DNA of 64,000 nt from Halopelagius longus (GCF_900100875.1 NZ_FNKQ01000006.1:62001-126000), one strand, 5' to 3'. Shown: positions 25,489-33,773, numbered from the stretch's first letter. The notes: generated by a model from the sequence alone, not told the origin. Program-made: numbers and translations.

Positions 25489-27186
25489 ATGAGGCGTGAA
25501 ACCGACGCGGCGCGAAGCACGGACGATACAGAGGGAGGCTCTCTCATGGGCCGTCGACCCTATCTCAAACTCGCGGGTGCGGCGGTCGGGGCAATTGCCC
25601 TCGGGAGTTCGAGTGCAAGTGCGGCAGATACGTCCGTCGTCGTCGTTGATGGACGGGGGGGAACCGACAAAACTCACTATGTCATCGAAGTGAGTGATTC
25701 GATAAAGAAGATTAACACTTCGGTCGCAGACACGCTGTCCGATTCGGTTTCGGACACGAAGGTCGAAGGGAGTGTCGCCGACGGCGTCGACGCTTTCGAG
25801 TACACCGGCCACATCACCGAGTTCGACTTCGACGGCTCGGCGAAGGTGACCACGAAACCGACGCTGAAGGACGTTTCGTCGGACCTCGTGCCGGAGGAGA
25901 CGAGCAAGAACAAGATCGAGGTCGTGAGCGACGGGTCGATAACGTACGAGTTCACCACCTCCGGGAAGATAACCAAGCTCTTCGACAACGGGAAGAAGAG
26001 CGCCGAGAAGGAGAACGACTCGGTCACGGAGAACGACGACGGGACGTGGTCGGCGTCCGGATTCACCGGGAACGGCTACGGCGACGGCTTCGAGTTCGAG
26101 GGCGAACTGAAGGCGTTCAGCCCGAACTCGGACGACTTCAGGCTCCTCCTCAACGGGAAGGAGGTGTCGCCCGAGGACTTCGGCGACGTCTCGAACGACT
26201 CCGGCTCCGACTCCGACTCCAGCAGTAGTTCCAGCGGTAGCAACGAGGCCCACATCGGCGGCGGCGAGGGCTACTCGAACGTGGTCCCCGAGTCCGAGGC
26301 GACGGAAGTCGTCTCGAGCCTCTCGGACCTCAAGAGCGCGCTCAACGGCGCGTCCAGCGGCGACGTGGTCTACGTCGCGGGCGACGCCGAAATCAACATG
26401 CGCGAGTCGAAGCTCACCGTCCCGAGCGGCGTCACGCTGGCCTCGAACCGGGGTATCGGCGGCGCGAAGGGCGCCCGACTCTACACCAAGGGCCACCCGT
26501 GGGGTATGCTCACGCTCCAGTCGAACTCCCGCGTGACCGGGCTCCGCATCGCCGGTCCCCGGTGGGACTGGGTCGACGAGACGGAGACCACGGAACTGGG
26601 ACTCGACGCGGCCGGCTCCGGCGTCGAAGTCGACAACATCGAAGGGTACGGGTGGGGCTACGCCGTCGTCCGAACCGCGGACGACACGCACGTCCACCAC
26701 TGTCACCTCCACCACTGCTCCCGCATGGGCCACGGGTACGGGATCGCAACCGAGGGTAGCGACTACCCCATCATCGAGTACAACAAGTTCGAGCACAACC
26801 GCCACAGCGTCCAAGGGAACGGCGGCGGCTACGAAATCCGGTACAACGTCGTCGACGTGCCGGCTATCAGCCACGTGTTCGACCAGCACCGCCCGGGCGG
26901 GAAGACGATGAAGATTCACCACAACACGGTTCGCGTGGTCAAGGACGAAGGCGGGCGCAGCGGTTCGGGCAACGCGCCGGCCGTCGCCATCCGGGGCGTC
27001 CCGGACGACGTCGCGGACATCCACGACAACTGGTTCTTCAACGACAAGAAACCGCGCAGCAGTCCCAGCGGATGGACCGACGAGGCCATCATCCAAGTCC
27101 ACACGGACAGCTGGCAGAACGTCGAGTTCAACAACAACCACTACGGTTCCGACGAACCGGCGTCGGACATCGGCCACCCGCGGTAA
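25489..27186 (+). CDS. Tat-exported beta-helix protein (pectate-lyase-like fold), two domains
   Basis: A 565-residue exported protein. A twin-arginine signal (GRRPYLKLAGAAVGAIALGS) starts near residue 21; there is an alternative ATG at residue 20. Residues of about 50-235 form a beta-rich domain, then a Ser/Asp linker (SDSDSSSSSSGS) leads into a right-handed beta-helix from about 260, opening LSDLKSALNGASSGDVVYVAG as in pectate-lyase-like proteins. Rungs with His/Asn stacks (HVHHCHLHHCSRMGHG, KIHHNTVRVV, IHDNWFFND) follow. Fold kin cleave or bind acidic polysaccharide, which fits a cluster that makes uronic sugars. No catalytic residue can be assigned. Confidence 0.8.
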   Translation: MRRETDAARSTDDTEGGSLMGRRPYLKLAGAAVGAIALGSSSASAADTSVVVVDGRGGTDKTHYVIEVSDSIKKINTSVADTLSDSVSDTKVEGSVADGVDAFEYTGHITEFDFDGSAKVTTKPTLKDVSSDLVPEETSKNKIEVVSDGSITYEFTTSGKITKLFDNGKKSAEKENDSVTENDDGTWSASGFTGNGYGDGFEFEGELKAFSPNSDDFRLLLNGKEVSPEDFGDVSNDSGSDSDSSSSSSGSNEAHIGGGEGYSNVVPESEATEVVSSLSDLKSALNGASSGDVVYVAGDAEINMRESKLTVPSGVTLASNRGIGGAKGARLYTKGHPWGMLTLQSNSRVTGLRIAGPRWDWVDETETTELGLDAAGSGVEVDNIEGYGWGYAVVRTADDTHVHHCHLHHCSRMGHGYGIATEGSDYPIIEYNKFEHNRHSVQGNGGGYEIRYNVVDVPAISHVFDQHRPGGKTMKIHHNTVRVVKDEGGRSGSGNAPAVAIRGVPDDVADIHDNWFFNDKKPRSSPSGWTDEAIIQVHTDSWQNVEFNNNHYGSDEPASDIGHPR

Positions 27187-27192
27187 CGCCGC

Positions 27193-28374
27193 TTACGGGC
27201 GTTCGACCGCGCTCGGACCGACGTTCGACCGACCGACGGAGGAGAGTTCGGACTCGGTAGCCGAGACGAGGCAGTCAACGGTTCCGTCGGGCATCTGGTG
27301 GTGAACGGGGAAGACGAGCGTCGAGGTGCGGAGGACGTTCGTCGCCGAGTACGCCTCCAGAACGCGTCTTCCTTCTTCGAGCGGCCAAATGTACCGAGTG
27401 ACGGGTAACCCGCGCTTCCGAAGCGACTGATACAGCTTCTCTCGACGCTCGTGTCCGCCCGGGAGTCGTACCGCGACGCCGAAGGGGCAGGCCCCCTCGT
27501 GCGCTTCGGGCGTCAGGACGGTCAGTTCCTCTATCTCCTCCAGACGTGTCCTGAGCCGTTCGTACAGGTCGCGCCTCGTCCGTTGCACGTCCGGCGGCGA
27601 GGTGTGGGTGAAGCCGACGTTCGATATCCACCCCGGGAGCTTCGGCGGCCACGCCTCCGCCGGCGGGTCGCATATCTTGCCGTAGTAGTACTCGAAGGTG
27701 TGGTACGCGCCGTTTCCGTTGAGCGACCTGACGAACGGCCGGGCGTCGACGCTGTCGATGGCCGTCGTCGCCGCCAGCGTCAGCAGGTCGGACATCTCCG
27801 ACACCTGATCTGTCGGCGGCACGGGCGCGGCGTCGCGCGTCACGAGGAGCCCCCCGTTCGGCGCCGGAAGCGTCTTGTGGAGGCTGTAGAGCGCCGCGTC
27901 GCCGGTGGACCCCAACAGCCGTCCGTCGGCGTCCCGACTGAACGCGGCCCGCGAGCAGTCCTCGATGACGGCGGCACCTACTTCGCGGGAGACGTCCACG
28001 AGTCGCCGGAAGTTCGGGTCGGCGAAGCCGAGGTAGTGGGCGAACAGGACGACGTCCGGTCGGACCTCCCGGATTCTGTCGGCCACCTCGTCGAACGGGT
28101 ACGACAACGACTCCGAAATCGGGTAGTACTCCACGTCCAACTCCGCCTTCCGAAACGGCCAGACCGCGCTCTCCGGGACGTACGCCGGGACGAGAGCCGT
28201 CCCCTCGCTCAGGTCGAGATTCTCCAGAAAGGCGTACGCGCCCGTCCGCCCGTACGCGTACAGTTCTTTTCGACCCGCCGGGACCCACTCGTCGTCGGCG
28301 AACCACGACGGAACCCCCGGGTCCCGGCCGTCGAGCCAACGGAGACGAACAGTCGGTTCGGTAGATACGAACAT
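27193..28374 (-). CDS. DegT/DnrJ/EryC1/StrS-type aminotransferase
   Basis: A 393-residue PLP enzyme of the sugar aminotransferase family but divergent. The lysine is Lys167 in LYSLHKTLPAPNGG and the cofactor Asp139 is in AAVIEDCSRAAF. ALVPAYVPESAVWPFRKAEL corresponds to the usual substrate-proximal segment. Unlike the copy at 3861 it has no other pathway gene beside it, so its keto-sugar is unknown; it may instead make an amino sugar for the flippase-linked glycan. The start at 28374 avoids an unlikely N-terminal extension from 28437. A 12-residue leader ORF ends 4 nt upstream. Confidence 0.8.
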   Translation of the reverse strand: MFVSTEPTVRLRWLDGRDPGVPSWFADDEWVPAGRKELYAYGRTGAYAFLENLDLSEGTALVPAYVPESAVWPFRKAELDVEYYPISESLSYPFDEVADRIREVRPDVVLFAHYLGFADPNFRRLVDVSREVGAAVIEDCSRAAFSRDADGRLLGSTGDAALYSLHKTLPAPNGGLLVTRDAAPVPPTDQVSEMSDLLTLAATTAIDSVDARPFVRSLNGNGAYHTFEYYYGKICDPPAEAWPPKLPGWISNVGFTHTSPPDVQRTRRDLYERLRTRLEEIEELTVLTPEAHEGACPFGVAVRLPGGHERREKLYQSLRKRGLPVTRYIWPLEEGRRVLEAYSATNVLRTSTLVFPVHHQMPDGTVDCLVSATESELSSVGRSNVGPSAVERP

Positions 28375-28378
28375 TATG

Positions 28379-28417
28379 TCAATTTTCGAGGAGTTCGGAT
28401 CGACGCGCGCCGAACAT
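28379..28417 (-). CDS. Candidate 12-residue leader ORF before the DegT aminotransferase
   Basis: The ORF reads MFGARRSELLEN. Its TGA is followed after 4 nt by the aminotransferase ATG, which is close enough for reinitiation. No promoter element of the TAACAA type is seen upstream. Confidence 0.2.
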   Translation of the reverse strand: MFGARRSELLEN

Positions 28418-28500
28418 TCCTCGGAAGTGACTGCCACTTACGGCGACAGATACATGGTTTTTCTCGTGATAACGGCTTTACTAGTCATTTAACTTACCTG

Positions 28501-30018
28501 TTACTCCTGGCGCCACTGTTGGACGCTCTGAGACCAGTTGTCGATGGGCGACGGGAAGTACGAGAGGACGTTCAGCACCTCCTCGACGCTGACCGCGCCG
28601 ACGGCGAGTGACGCGACGGCGTAGACGACGAATCCGACGACGGGGACGACGGCGAGCGCCGCCATATCGCTCGCGAGCACCCAGTCGGCGGCGTAGATGA
28701 CGGGCGCGGCGATAGCGCCCGCCGCGAGGATGCGCGGCGCGCGGAAGTCCTTCAGGGGGTAGTAGCCGAGGTGTCGGGCGCACCCGACGTGCATGAGGAG
28801 CATCGACCCGTACCCGATGCTCGTCGCCGTCGCCGCGCCTATCATCCCGAACCGGGGGATGAGCAGGTAGTTCAACACGAGGTTCAGTGCCGCCGACCCG
28901 GAGGTTGCGACGATGATGGGCTTCAGGTCGCCGTTCCCCTGACTGACGGCGTAAATCGGCCGCGCGAGGGCGAACCCGACGACGCCCGGAAGCAGGAACA
29001 GGAGCGGTCGAATCATCGGCACGAAGTCGGCACCGTAGTAGTAGGGTACGAACCGGTCCGCGAGGACGGCGACGCCGATGGACATCACGACGGCCAAAAG
29101 CGCCGTGTACCGGATGATACGGGTCGTCAGAGAGCTGATTCGGGCGTACTCTTCGTTCGACCAGAGCGTCGATGCGGAGTGGAGCAACAGGGCCTGCAAC
29201 GCGATGGGGACGAACCAGATGTACTCGGCGATGGAGAGGGCGGCGCGGTAGTACCCCGTCTCCTCGCTCCCCAGGAACATCCGCATCATGATGATGTCCG
29301 TGTGGTACAGCGACATCACCAACAGGACGAGCGCGATGTTCAGGACGTTGAACGTCAGGAGTTCGTTCCGCGACACCGACTCGGCGGTTCGCGAGACGAC
29401 TTCCCGGATCGACACCCGGTTGAGGATTATCCACAGTCCGATGACGGCGACGACGGCGTCGCCGAGGATGTTGCCGAGGAGGAACCCCTCGACGCCGAAC
29501 CCGAAGAAGTACCCCAGTCCGAGTCCGGTGCCGAAGAGCAGTATCTTGCCCACGACGCGGAGCGGTTCGGAGTACTCCTCCAAGCCGAACCCCATGAGCG
29601 TCCGTCGCGCGAACGCGCGGTACTGCGCGGCGACGACCAACGCGGCGAGGAGGTAGAAGTACAGGTCGAAGCGCGCGCCGAGTTGCCGTTCGACGATGCC
29701 GAGTCGCGTGACGCCGACGACGCAGACGACGCCGAGGGCGGCCAGTCCGGTCGCGAGCTTCAGGTAGAACCCGACGACGTTCGACCGCCACTCCTCGAAA
29801 TCTCGCTCTTCGGCGGCGAACTTCTGGACCCCCTCGGTGACGCCCGAACTGAAGAATATCATCATCACGGAGAACACCGACAGCAGGAAGGCGTAGTCCC
29901 CGTACCCGTCGGGGCCGAGAACGCGGACGACGAAGGGGAGGGCGACGATGGAGATGACGGAGGTGAGCATCTTCCCGCTGAATATCGAGAGAAAGCCCTT
30001 GACGATGCTCCGACTCAC
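28501..30018 (-). CDS. Wzx-type oligosaccharide flippase (MATE/MVF-like)
   Basis: A 505-residue polytopic protein of the polysaccharide-flippase family. It opens SRSIVKGFLSIFSGKMLTSV and then VRVLGPDGYGDYAFLLSVFS, as haloarchaeal Wzx-like proteins do, and has about 12-14 helices. It should flip a dolichyl-linked glycan from the inner to the outer face. The GTG start at 30018 is chosen because homologues begin at this position and because it overlaps the stop of a leader ORF as GTGA. A TTG at 30195 is in frame but would add 59 Arg-rich residues and lies only 6 nt after the promoter element. Confidence 0.85.
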   Translation of the reverse strand: MSRSIVKGFLSIFSGKMLTSVISIVALPFVVRVLGPDGYGDYAFLLSVFSVMMIFFSSGVTEGVQKFAAEERDFEEWRSNVVGFYLKLATGLAALGVVCVVGVTRLGIVERQLGARFDLYFYLLAALVVAAQYRAFARRTLMGFGLEEYSEPLRVVGKILLFGTGLGLGYFFGFGVEGFLLGNILGDAVVAVIGLWIILNRVSIREVVSRTAESVSRNELLTFNVLNIALVLLVMSLYHTDIIMMRMFLGSEETGYYRAALSIAEYIWFVPIALQALLLHSASTLWSNEEYARISSLTTRIIRYTALLAVVMSIGVAVLADRFVPYYYGADFVPMIRPLLFLLPGVVGFALARPIYAVSQGNGDLKPIIVATSGSAALNLVLNYLLIPRFGMIGAATATSIGYGSMLLMHVGCARHLGYYPLKDFRAPRILAAGAIAAPVIYAADWVLASDMAALAVVPVVGFVVYAVASLAVGAVSVEEVLNVLSYFPSPIDNWSQSVQQWRQE

Positions 30019-30164
30019 GGCGTTGGCTCCCGACTCGTCTCCGAACGCTTCCTCGACGCGCGGTTCGCCGAACGGTCGGAGAAGCCCGGCCCGGAACGCG
30101 GACTCACCGACCGGTGTTTCGACCCCTCGAACCGCCGGACGGTGACTCGCACTCTGTCGCGCAT
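30015..30164 (-). CDS. Candidate 49-residue Arg/Ser-rich leader ORF before the flippase
   Basis: It starts MRDRVRVTVRRFEGSK 37 nt after the TAACAA element and contains SDRSANRASRKRSE. Its TGA overlaps the flippase GTG start (GTGA). It resembles the leader ORF at 18494 in composition and in the phrase RS-x-x-ANRA-like, but low complexity makes that weak evidence. Confidence 0.3.
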   Translation of the reverse strand: MRDRVRVTVRRFEGSKHRSVSPRSGPGFSDRSANRASRKRSETSREPTP

Positions 30165-30201
30165 GGAGGTAGTGAGTGTGACGTACCCCGCGCAAGGGCG
30201 A

Positions 30202-30219
30202 TTGTTATATCTCGTATAA
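30202..30219 (-). promoter_or_regulatory. TAACAA-type promoter element of the flippase gene
   Basis: Read on the minus strand: TTATA, 7 nt, TAACAA. It lies 37 nt before the leader ORF ATG and 183 nt before the flippase GTG. Confidence 0.5.
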
Positions 30220-30428
30220 TCGAATCAGCCGAAAACGGCGGCGAAGAGTCTCCTACTGGTTATGTTCTGAACGATGTGTAAGTCGCTTCGAGGCGGGTGT
30301 CCGCGTCCCGGACGTCGCCCTCTCCGCCGCGTCCGTCGCGTCGGTCGCTCATCCCGAACCGGCCGACGGCGAACGGGGACCTCCCGAACCGTCGGTCTCC
30401 GCCGAGGAGTCGCCGTCGCCGCGGCGAC
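30220..30428. other. Spacer between flippase promoter and RHH-like gene
   Basis: About 210 nt of mostly G+C-rich DNA downstream of the RHH-like gene. Open frames here are Arg-rich shadows without support. Nothing else seen. Confidence 0.3.
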
Positions 30429-30668
30429 TCAGAGGCGGTCGTCTTCGATGTTTCCGGGGTCGTCTGCGGTGTCGAACAGGTTGTTCTCGGCTCCCTCCAT
30501 GAAGTCGTCACCGGGGGGCGAGTCGTCGACGACGTCGACGTTGTAGGCGTCGATACCCATGCTTATCAGTTCCTCTACCGCTTGTTCCTCTGTCACGAAC
30601 TCCTCGTCGACGAGGTGTTCGAATTCGCTGAGCAGTTCGTCGGGGAGCGACACTTCGACAACGGGCAT
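30429..30668 (-). CDS. Small ribbon-helix-helix-like protein with acidic tail
   Basis: A 79-residue protein. The first 42 residues (VEVSLPDELLSEFEHLVDE, then TEEQAVEELISMGIDAY) have the strand-helix-helix pattern of CopG/RHH DNA-binding proteins. The rest is a very acidic tail. Haloarchaea have many such small proteins, some treated as transcription factors and some as uncharacterised families. It lies between the flippase and epimerase genes, transcribed away from the epimerase. Regulation of neighbouring genes is possible but not shown. Confidence 0.55.
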   Translation of the reverse strand: MPVVEVSLPDELLSEFEHLVDEEFVTEEQAVEELISMGIDAYNVDVVDDSPPGDDFMEGAENNLFDTADDPGNIEDDRL

Positions 30669-30959
30669 AAAAGGGGATTTGCACTCCTCCTACTTGAACT
30701 GCAGGATAGGACAGTCGAACTGACACCGACGAGTCCCGCGAGAGGGGCCGACGGAGGGGCGGAGGCCGACGGCCGCCCGGTCGCCCGGTAAACGCCGCCT
30801 TAAAAGCGAACGCGGTCGCCGTCCACGTCGTCCCGCGCCGGCGTCGTCCCGCGCGCGAGACGGGTCACCGAACGCCGTACGTCCGCGAGTTGGGGGTGCC
30901 TCGCAGTCCCGGCGGACGGCCCGAAGACGCAAGTGTCGCTGATTTGTCCGTCCGATACG

Positions 30960-31883
30960 ATGCTCGAATCGAAACTGGAGGGCGCGTCCGTTCTCGTCAC
31001 CGGCGGCGCGGGGTTCATCGGCGGCCACATCGCCGAGACGCTGGCGGACCGGGCCGACGTCGCCGTCCTCGACGACTTCTCGACCGGTACGGAGGGGGCG
31101 GTTCCGTCGTCGGTCGAGACGTTCGAAGCCGACGTCAGGGACGCCGACGCCGTCGAGGACGCCGTCGCGGGGCGCGACGTGGTGTTCCACGAGGCGGCCA
31201 TCGTCGACGTCGCCCAGTCCGTCGAGACGCCGCGTCCGTGTCACGACGTGAACGTGGACGGGACGCTGAACGTGTTGGAGGCGGCGCGCGAACACGACGC
31301 TCGAACGGTCGTCGCGTCGAGTGCGGCGATATACGGCGCGCCGACGAGTACGCCGATAGACGAGTCAGAACCGACCGACCCCGCGTCCCCGTACGGCATC
31401 GACAAGCTCGCGGTGGACTACTACACGCGCCGGTATCACGACCTGTACGGACTCGATACGGTCGCACTCCGGTACTTCAACGCCTACGGGCCCGGGCAGT
31501 CGGCGGGCGACTACTCGGGCGTCATCGACGTGTTCTTCGAACAGGCGCGCGCGGGCGAGGCGCTGACCGTCCACGGCGACGGCGAACAGACGCGCGACTT
31601 CGTCCACGTCGACGACATCGTGCAGGCGAACCTGCTGGCCGCGACGACGGACGACGTCGGCGAGGCGTACAACGTCGGCACCGGCACCTCCGTCACGATA
31701 ACCGAACTCGCCGAGGAGGTCAAAGCCACCGTCGGGTCCGACTCGTCCGTCGTCCACACCGACCCCCGCGACGGAGACATCCGGCGAAGTTGCGCCGACA
31801 TCGCACGGGCGAGGCGAAAACTCGGCTACGAACCGACCGTCTCGTTGGGCGACGGCCTCTCGACTCTCGCCGAGGACGAGTGA
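30960..31883 (+). CDS. NAD-dependent sugar epimerase/dehydratase (GalE-like SDR)
   Basis: A 307-residue extended short-chain dehydrogenase. It has the NAD motif VLVTGGAGFIGGHIAE (from residue 11), VVASSAAIYG (the Ser/Thr catalytic strand), SPYGIDKLAVDYYTRRY with the YxxxK pair, and LRYFNAYGPGQSAGDYSGVI. The set is typical of UDP-glucose 4-epimerase and UDP-glucuronate epimerases. The start at 30960 is chosen over an upstream in-frame codon because it begins the conserved domain. Product sugar not determinable. It stands alone, diverging from the RHH-like gene. Confidence 0.85.
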   Translation: MLESKLEGASVLVTGGAGFIGGHIAETLADRADVAVLDDFSTGTEGAVPSSVETFEADVRDADAVEDAVAGRDVVFHEAAIVDVAQSVETPRPCHDVNVDGTLNVLEAAREHDARTVVASSAAIYGAPTSTPIDESEPTDPASPYGIDKLAVDYYTRRYHDLYGLDTVALRYFNAYGPGQSAGDYSGVIDVFFEQARAGEALTVHGDGEQTRDFVHVDDIVQANLLAATTDDVGEAYNVGTGTSVTITELAEEVKATVGSDSSVVHTDPRDGDIRRSCADIARARRKLGYEPTVSLGDGLSTLAEDE

Positions 31884-32167
31884 GCGCCGCGCCCGCTCAA
31901 AAATCCAGTTTCGAGACTATCTCTTCCTCCCCGATACGTTTACTCCCGCGTTAATTGCGATTTTGGTGGGTTCCGTCCCCTCCTCGATGCGACACCCCAA
32001 TTCAGACACTATTCTGATAGATATATTAGGGTCTGAGTGACTTGACACGACACATGAACGATCTGCCGGGCAAACGGGGTGAAAACGTCGCCGAGAGTCG
32101 ATTGAGTAATGTACGGGTCCCGAGAATACATCTCTCAACCCACATTCATCTCTCGATATGTGACCTA
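31884..32167. other. AT-rich intergenic region before the HprK-like gene
   Basis: About 285 nt. It contains an AT-rich box near 32020-32029 (ATATATTAGG) that could be a second promoter. A 98-codon minus-strand frame here lacks recognisable features and is not called. No RNA gene seen. Confidence 0.35.
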
Positions 32168-32185
32168 TTTTGGGTAATATAACAA
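32168..32185 (+). promoter_or_regulatory. TAACAA-type promoter element of the HprK-like gene
   Basis: TTTTG, 7 nt, TAACAA (full TATAACAA). It ends 29 nt before the ATG of a 20-residue leader ORF and 88 nt before the HprK-like start. This copy keeps the core but not the upstream TA. Confidence 0.5.
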
Positions 32186-32214
32186 TAGGTGGCTCTGGCC
32201 TATCGGAACCCACA

Positions 32215-32277
32215 ATGTACCGTTCTCAGAGGCAGTCTGCGGTCTTCGATACCGACGGAAGGAGAACGAACGAATGA
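32215..32277 (+). CDS. Candidate 20-residue leader ORF before the HprK-like gene
   Basis: The ORF reads MYRSQRQSAVFDTDGRRTNE and starts 29 nt after the TAACAA element. Its TGA overlaps the main start (ATGA). An AAGGAG sits inside the leader ORF 9 nt before the main ATG, so ribosomes could both terminate and reinitiate there. Confidence 0.35.
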   Translation: MYRSQRQSAVFDTDGRRTNE

Positions 32278-33416
32278 CACGACACTACTACGACTTCTTC
32301 GGTGACCTGCTGGTGGAGGTGGTCGGACGCGACGGCCGCACGGCCACCCAGTACCGGCGGATGTTCGACCACTTCAAAGTCTCTTCGCCCGACCGGGAAC
32401 CGGACATGGTGATTCGGGAGACGACGGACGACGTGGACCCGGAGACGGTTCTGGGCCTCCCGAACGACTACTACGGGTGGACGGGCGAGAAGTTCGTCGT
32501 CTGCAACGGCTCCGACTACATGGCGGCGCGACCCGGGTGGAACCAAGTGGACGTGACCACCGGCTTCGAACCGTTCTACCTCATCTACCCGATGGAGCTG
32601 AAGATTCGGCAGCAGAGAGTCGAACGGGAGCAGGCGCTCATCCACGCATCCGGCGTTCAGATAGAGGGACAGACGACGCTGTTTCCGGCGTGGCGCGGGG
32701 CCGGCAAGACGAACACGCTCCTCTCTCTCATCCGGCAGGGAGCGGGGTTCCTGTCGGACGACCGCCTCTGGGTCGGCGCGGACGGGTCCGCGTACGGCTA
32801 CCCCCTCGGAGTGAACCTCGGGCCGTACAACTTCGATTCGTTCCCGGAACTCGAACGCCAACAGGAGCACGACGGCCTCGAGGACAGAGTCCGTCAGGAG
32901 GTGTACGAGTTCCTCGACAAGCAGTTCGACAAGAGCGGGTCCCTGCCCGAGATGGGCATCGCCTACCTAAACGAGATGCTCCTGGCCGACGACGACCGGA
33001 CGTTCAACGACGTGGCGTCGGTGTACCCCGGCGCGGAGTTCGTCGAGGAGTCGACCGTGGACAACGTGATGTTCCTGCAGGCGGCACCGGACACCGACAC
33101 GGTAGCCGTCGAACGGATCTCGACCGACGAGGCGATGGCGGACGCCACCGCCATCTCCAACTTCGAGTGGGACGGCCGACTCCGGGAGTACTTCCACGCC
33201 TACGACTCCCTCGTCGAGGGCGGCAACATGGTCGAGACGTTAGAACAGGTCATCGAAGGCGAGCGAGCGGTGTTCCGCGAACTGTTCGAGGACGTGCCCA
33301 TCTACCGAGCGAACATCCCCCGGGTGCGTAACTGGGACGAACGCGGTCTTCACGCCGCCATGGCGGATACGGTGCAGTCGCTCGAAACGCGCGAAGCGGT
33401 ACAAACGATACACTAA
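32274..33416 (+). CDS. HprK-like P-loop protein of the glycan cluster
   Basis: A 380-residue soluble protein. Its central part resembles the P-loop domain of HPr kinase/phosphorylase: LIHASGVQIEGQTTLFPAWR leads into a Walker A, GAGKT (142-146), and then GAGFLSDDRLWVG, matching the HprK order of loop, P-loop helix and the acidic pair after the second strand. Flanking regions are not recognised. HprK-related kinases are known beside bacterial exopolysaccharide and peptide clusters, and might phosphorylate a sugar or protein. Archaea generally lack HPr, so another substrate is required. The start has an AAGGAG at 9-nt spacing and overlaps a leader ORF. Confidence 0.65.
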   Translation: MTRHYYDFFGDLLVEVVGRDGRTATQYRRMFDHFKVSSPDREPDMVIRETTDDVDPETVLGLPNDYYGWTGEKFVVCNGSDYMAARPGWNQVDVTTGFEPFYLIYPMELKIRQQRVEREQALIHASGVQIEGQTTLFPAWRGAGKTNTLLSLIRQGAGFLSDDRLWVGADGSAYGYPLGVNLGPYNFDSFPELERQQEHDGLEDRVRQEVYEFLDKQFDKSGSLPEMGIAYLNEMLLADDDRTFNDVASVYPGAEFVEESTVDNVMFLQAAPDTDTVAVERISTDEAMADATAISNFEWDGRLREYFHAYDSLVEGGNMVETLEQVIEGERAVFRELFEDVPIYRANIPRVRNWDERGLHAAMADTVQSLETREAVQTIH

Positions 33417-33566
33417 CCCGGAAACCGGTCTCTGGGATACGACCGTGAGACGGCGGCCGTCCGACTCTTCGTCGGGTTCCGCGACGCCGTCGCGTCGTCG
33501 TTTTCACTTCGTTCCGAACTGCGACGCCCACTCCGGTTTTCCCACCCTCATCTGTAATTTAACAGA

Positions 33567-33574
33567 TATATAAC
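33567..33574 (+). promoter_or_regulatory. TATA box (TATATAAC) upstream of the dockerin gene
   Basis: AT-rich box 42 nt before the leader ORF ATG at 33617 and about 200 nt before the metallophosphoesterase start. It would give a leader of roughly 175-180 nt before the main start. Confidence 0.4.
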
Positions 33575-33616
33575 TATCGGTGCTCCGGGAATACCGCCTC
33601 ATCAGAACTACTTGCG

Positions 33617-33769
33617 ATGCATAAGATAGAATCTCGTCTTACCAGTAAGAAAATAGAACTGTCTCGGGAGCTCTCTCCAGACTGCAGACGGTCGTCCGAG
33701 CGAGCGACGGACGGTCTCTCGGGGAGTCCCTCGCTAACCGCTCGGCCGTACGGTCGCGTGAGGGTGTGA
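33617..33769 (+). CDS. Candidate 50-residue leader ORF before the dockerin metallophosphoesterase
   Basis: It starts MHKIESRLTSKKIELSREL and ends LTARPYGRVRV, with a middle part DCRRSSERATDGLSG. Its TGA is 4 nt before the main ATG. It is Arg/Ser-rich like the leader ORFs at 18494 and 30015. It opens with several codons (AAG, ATA, AAA) that are not G+C-rich, so it is not simply an out-of-frame echo of G+C-rich DNA. Confidence 0.3.
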   Translation: MHKIESRLTSKKIELSRELSPDCRRSSERATDGLSGSPSLTARPYGRVRV

Positions 33770-33773
33770 ACGG

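Noticed and set aside
25471-27177. A long (568-codon) open frame on the minus strand opposite the beta-helix gene, and similar long antisense frames elsewhere
   Set aside because: G+C-rich haloarchaeal genes give long antisense frames. This one is Val/Asp/Arg-rich low complexity, has no signal, domain or promoter, and lies fully opposite a well-supported gene.
30018-30195. TTG at 30195 as start of the flippase
   Set aside because: It would add 59 Arg-rich residues not seen in flippases and sits only 6 nt downstream of the promoter element, leaving no room for a transcription start.
31917-32213. 98-codon minus-strand frame near 32 kb
   Set aside because: No recognisable domain, unusual Cys/His/Arg content and no promoter on that strand. 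It overlaps the spacer that holds the plus-strand promoter.
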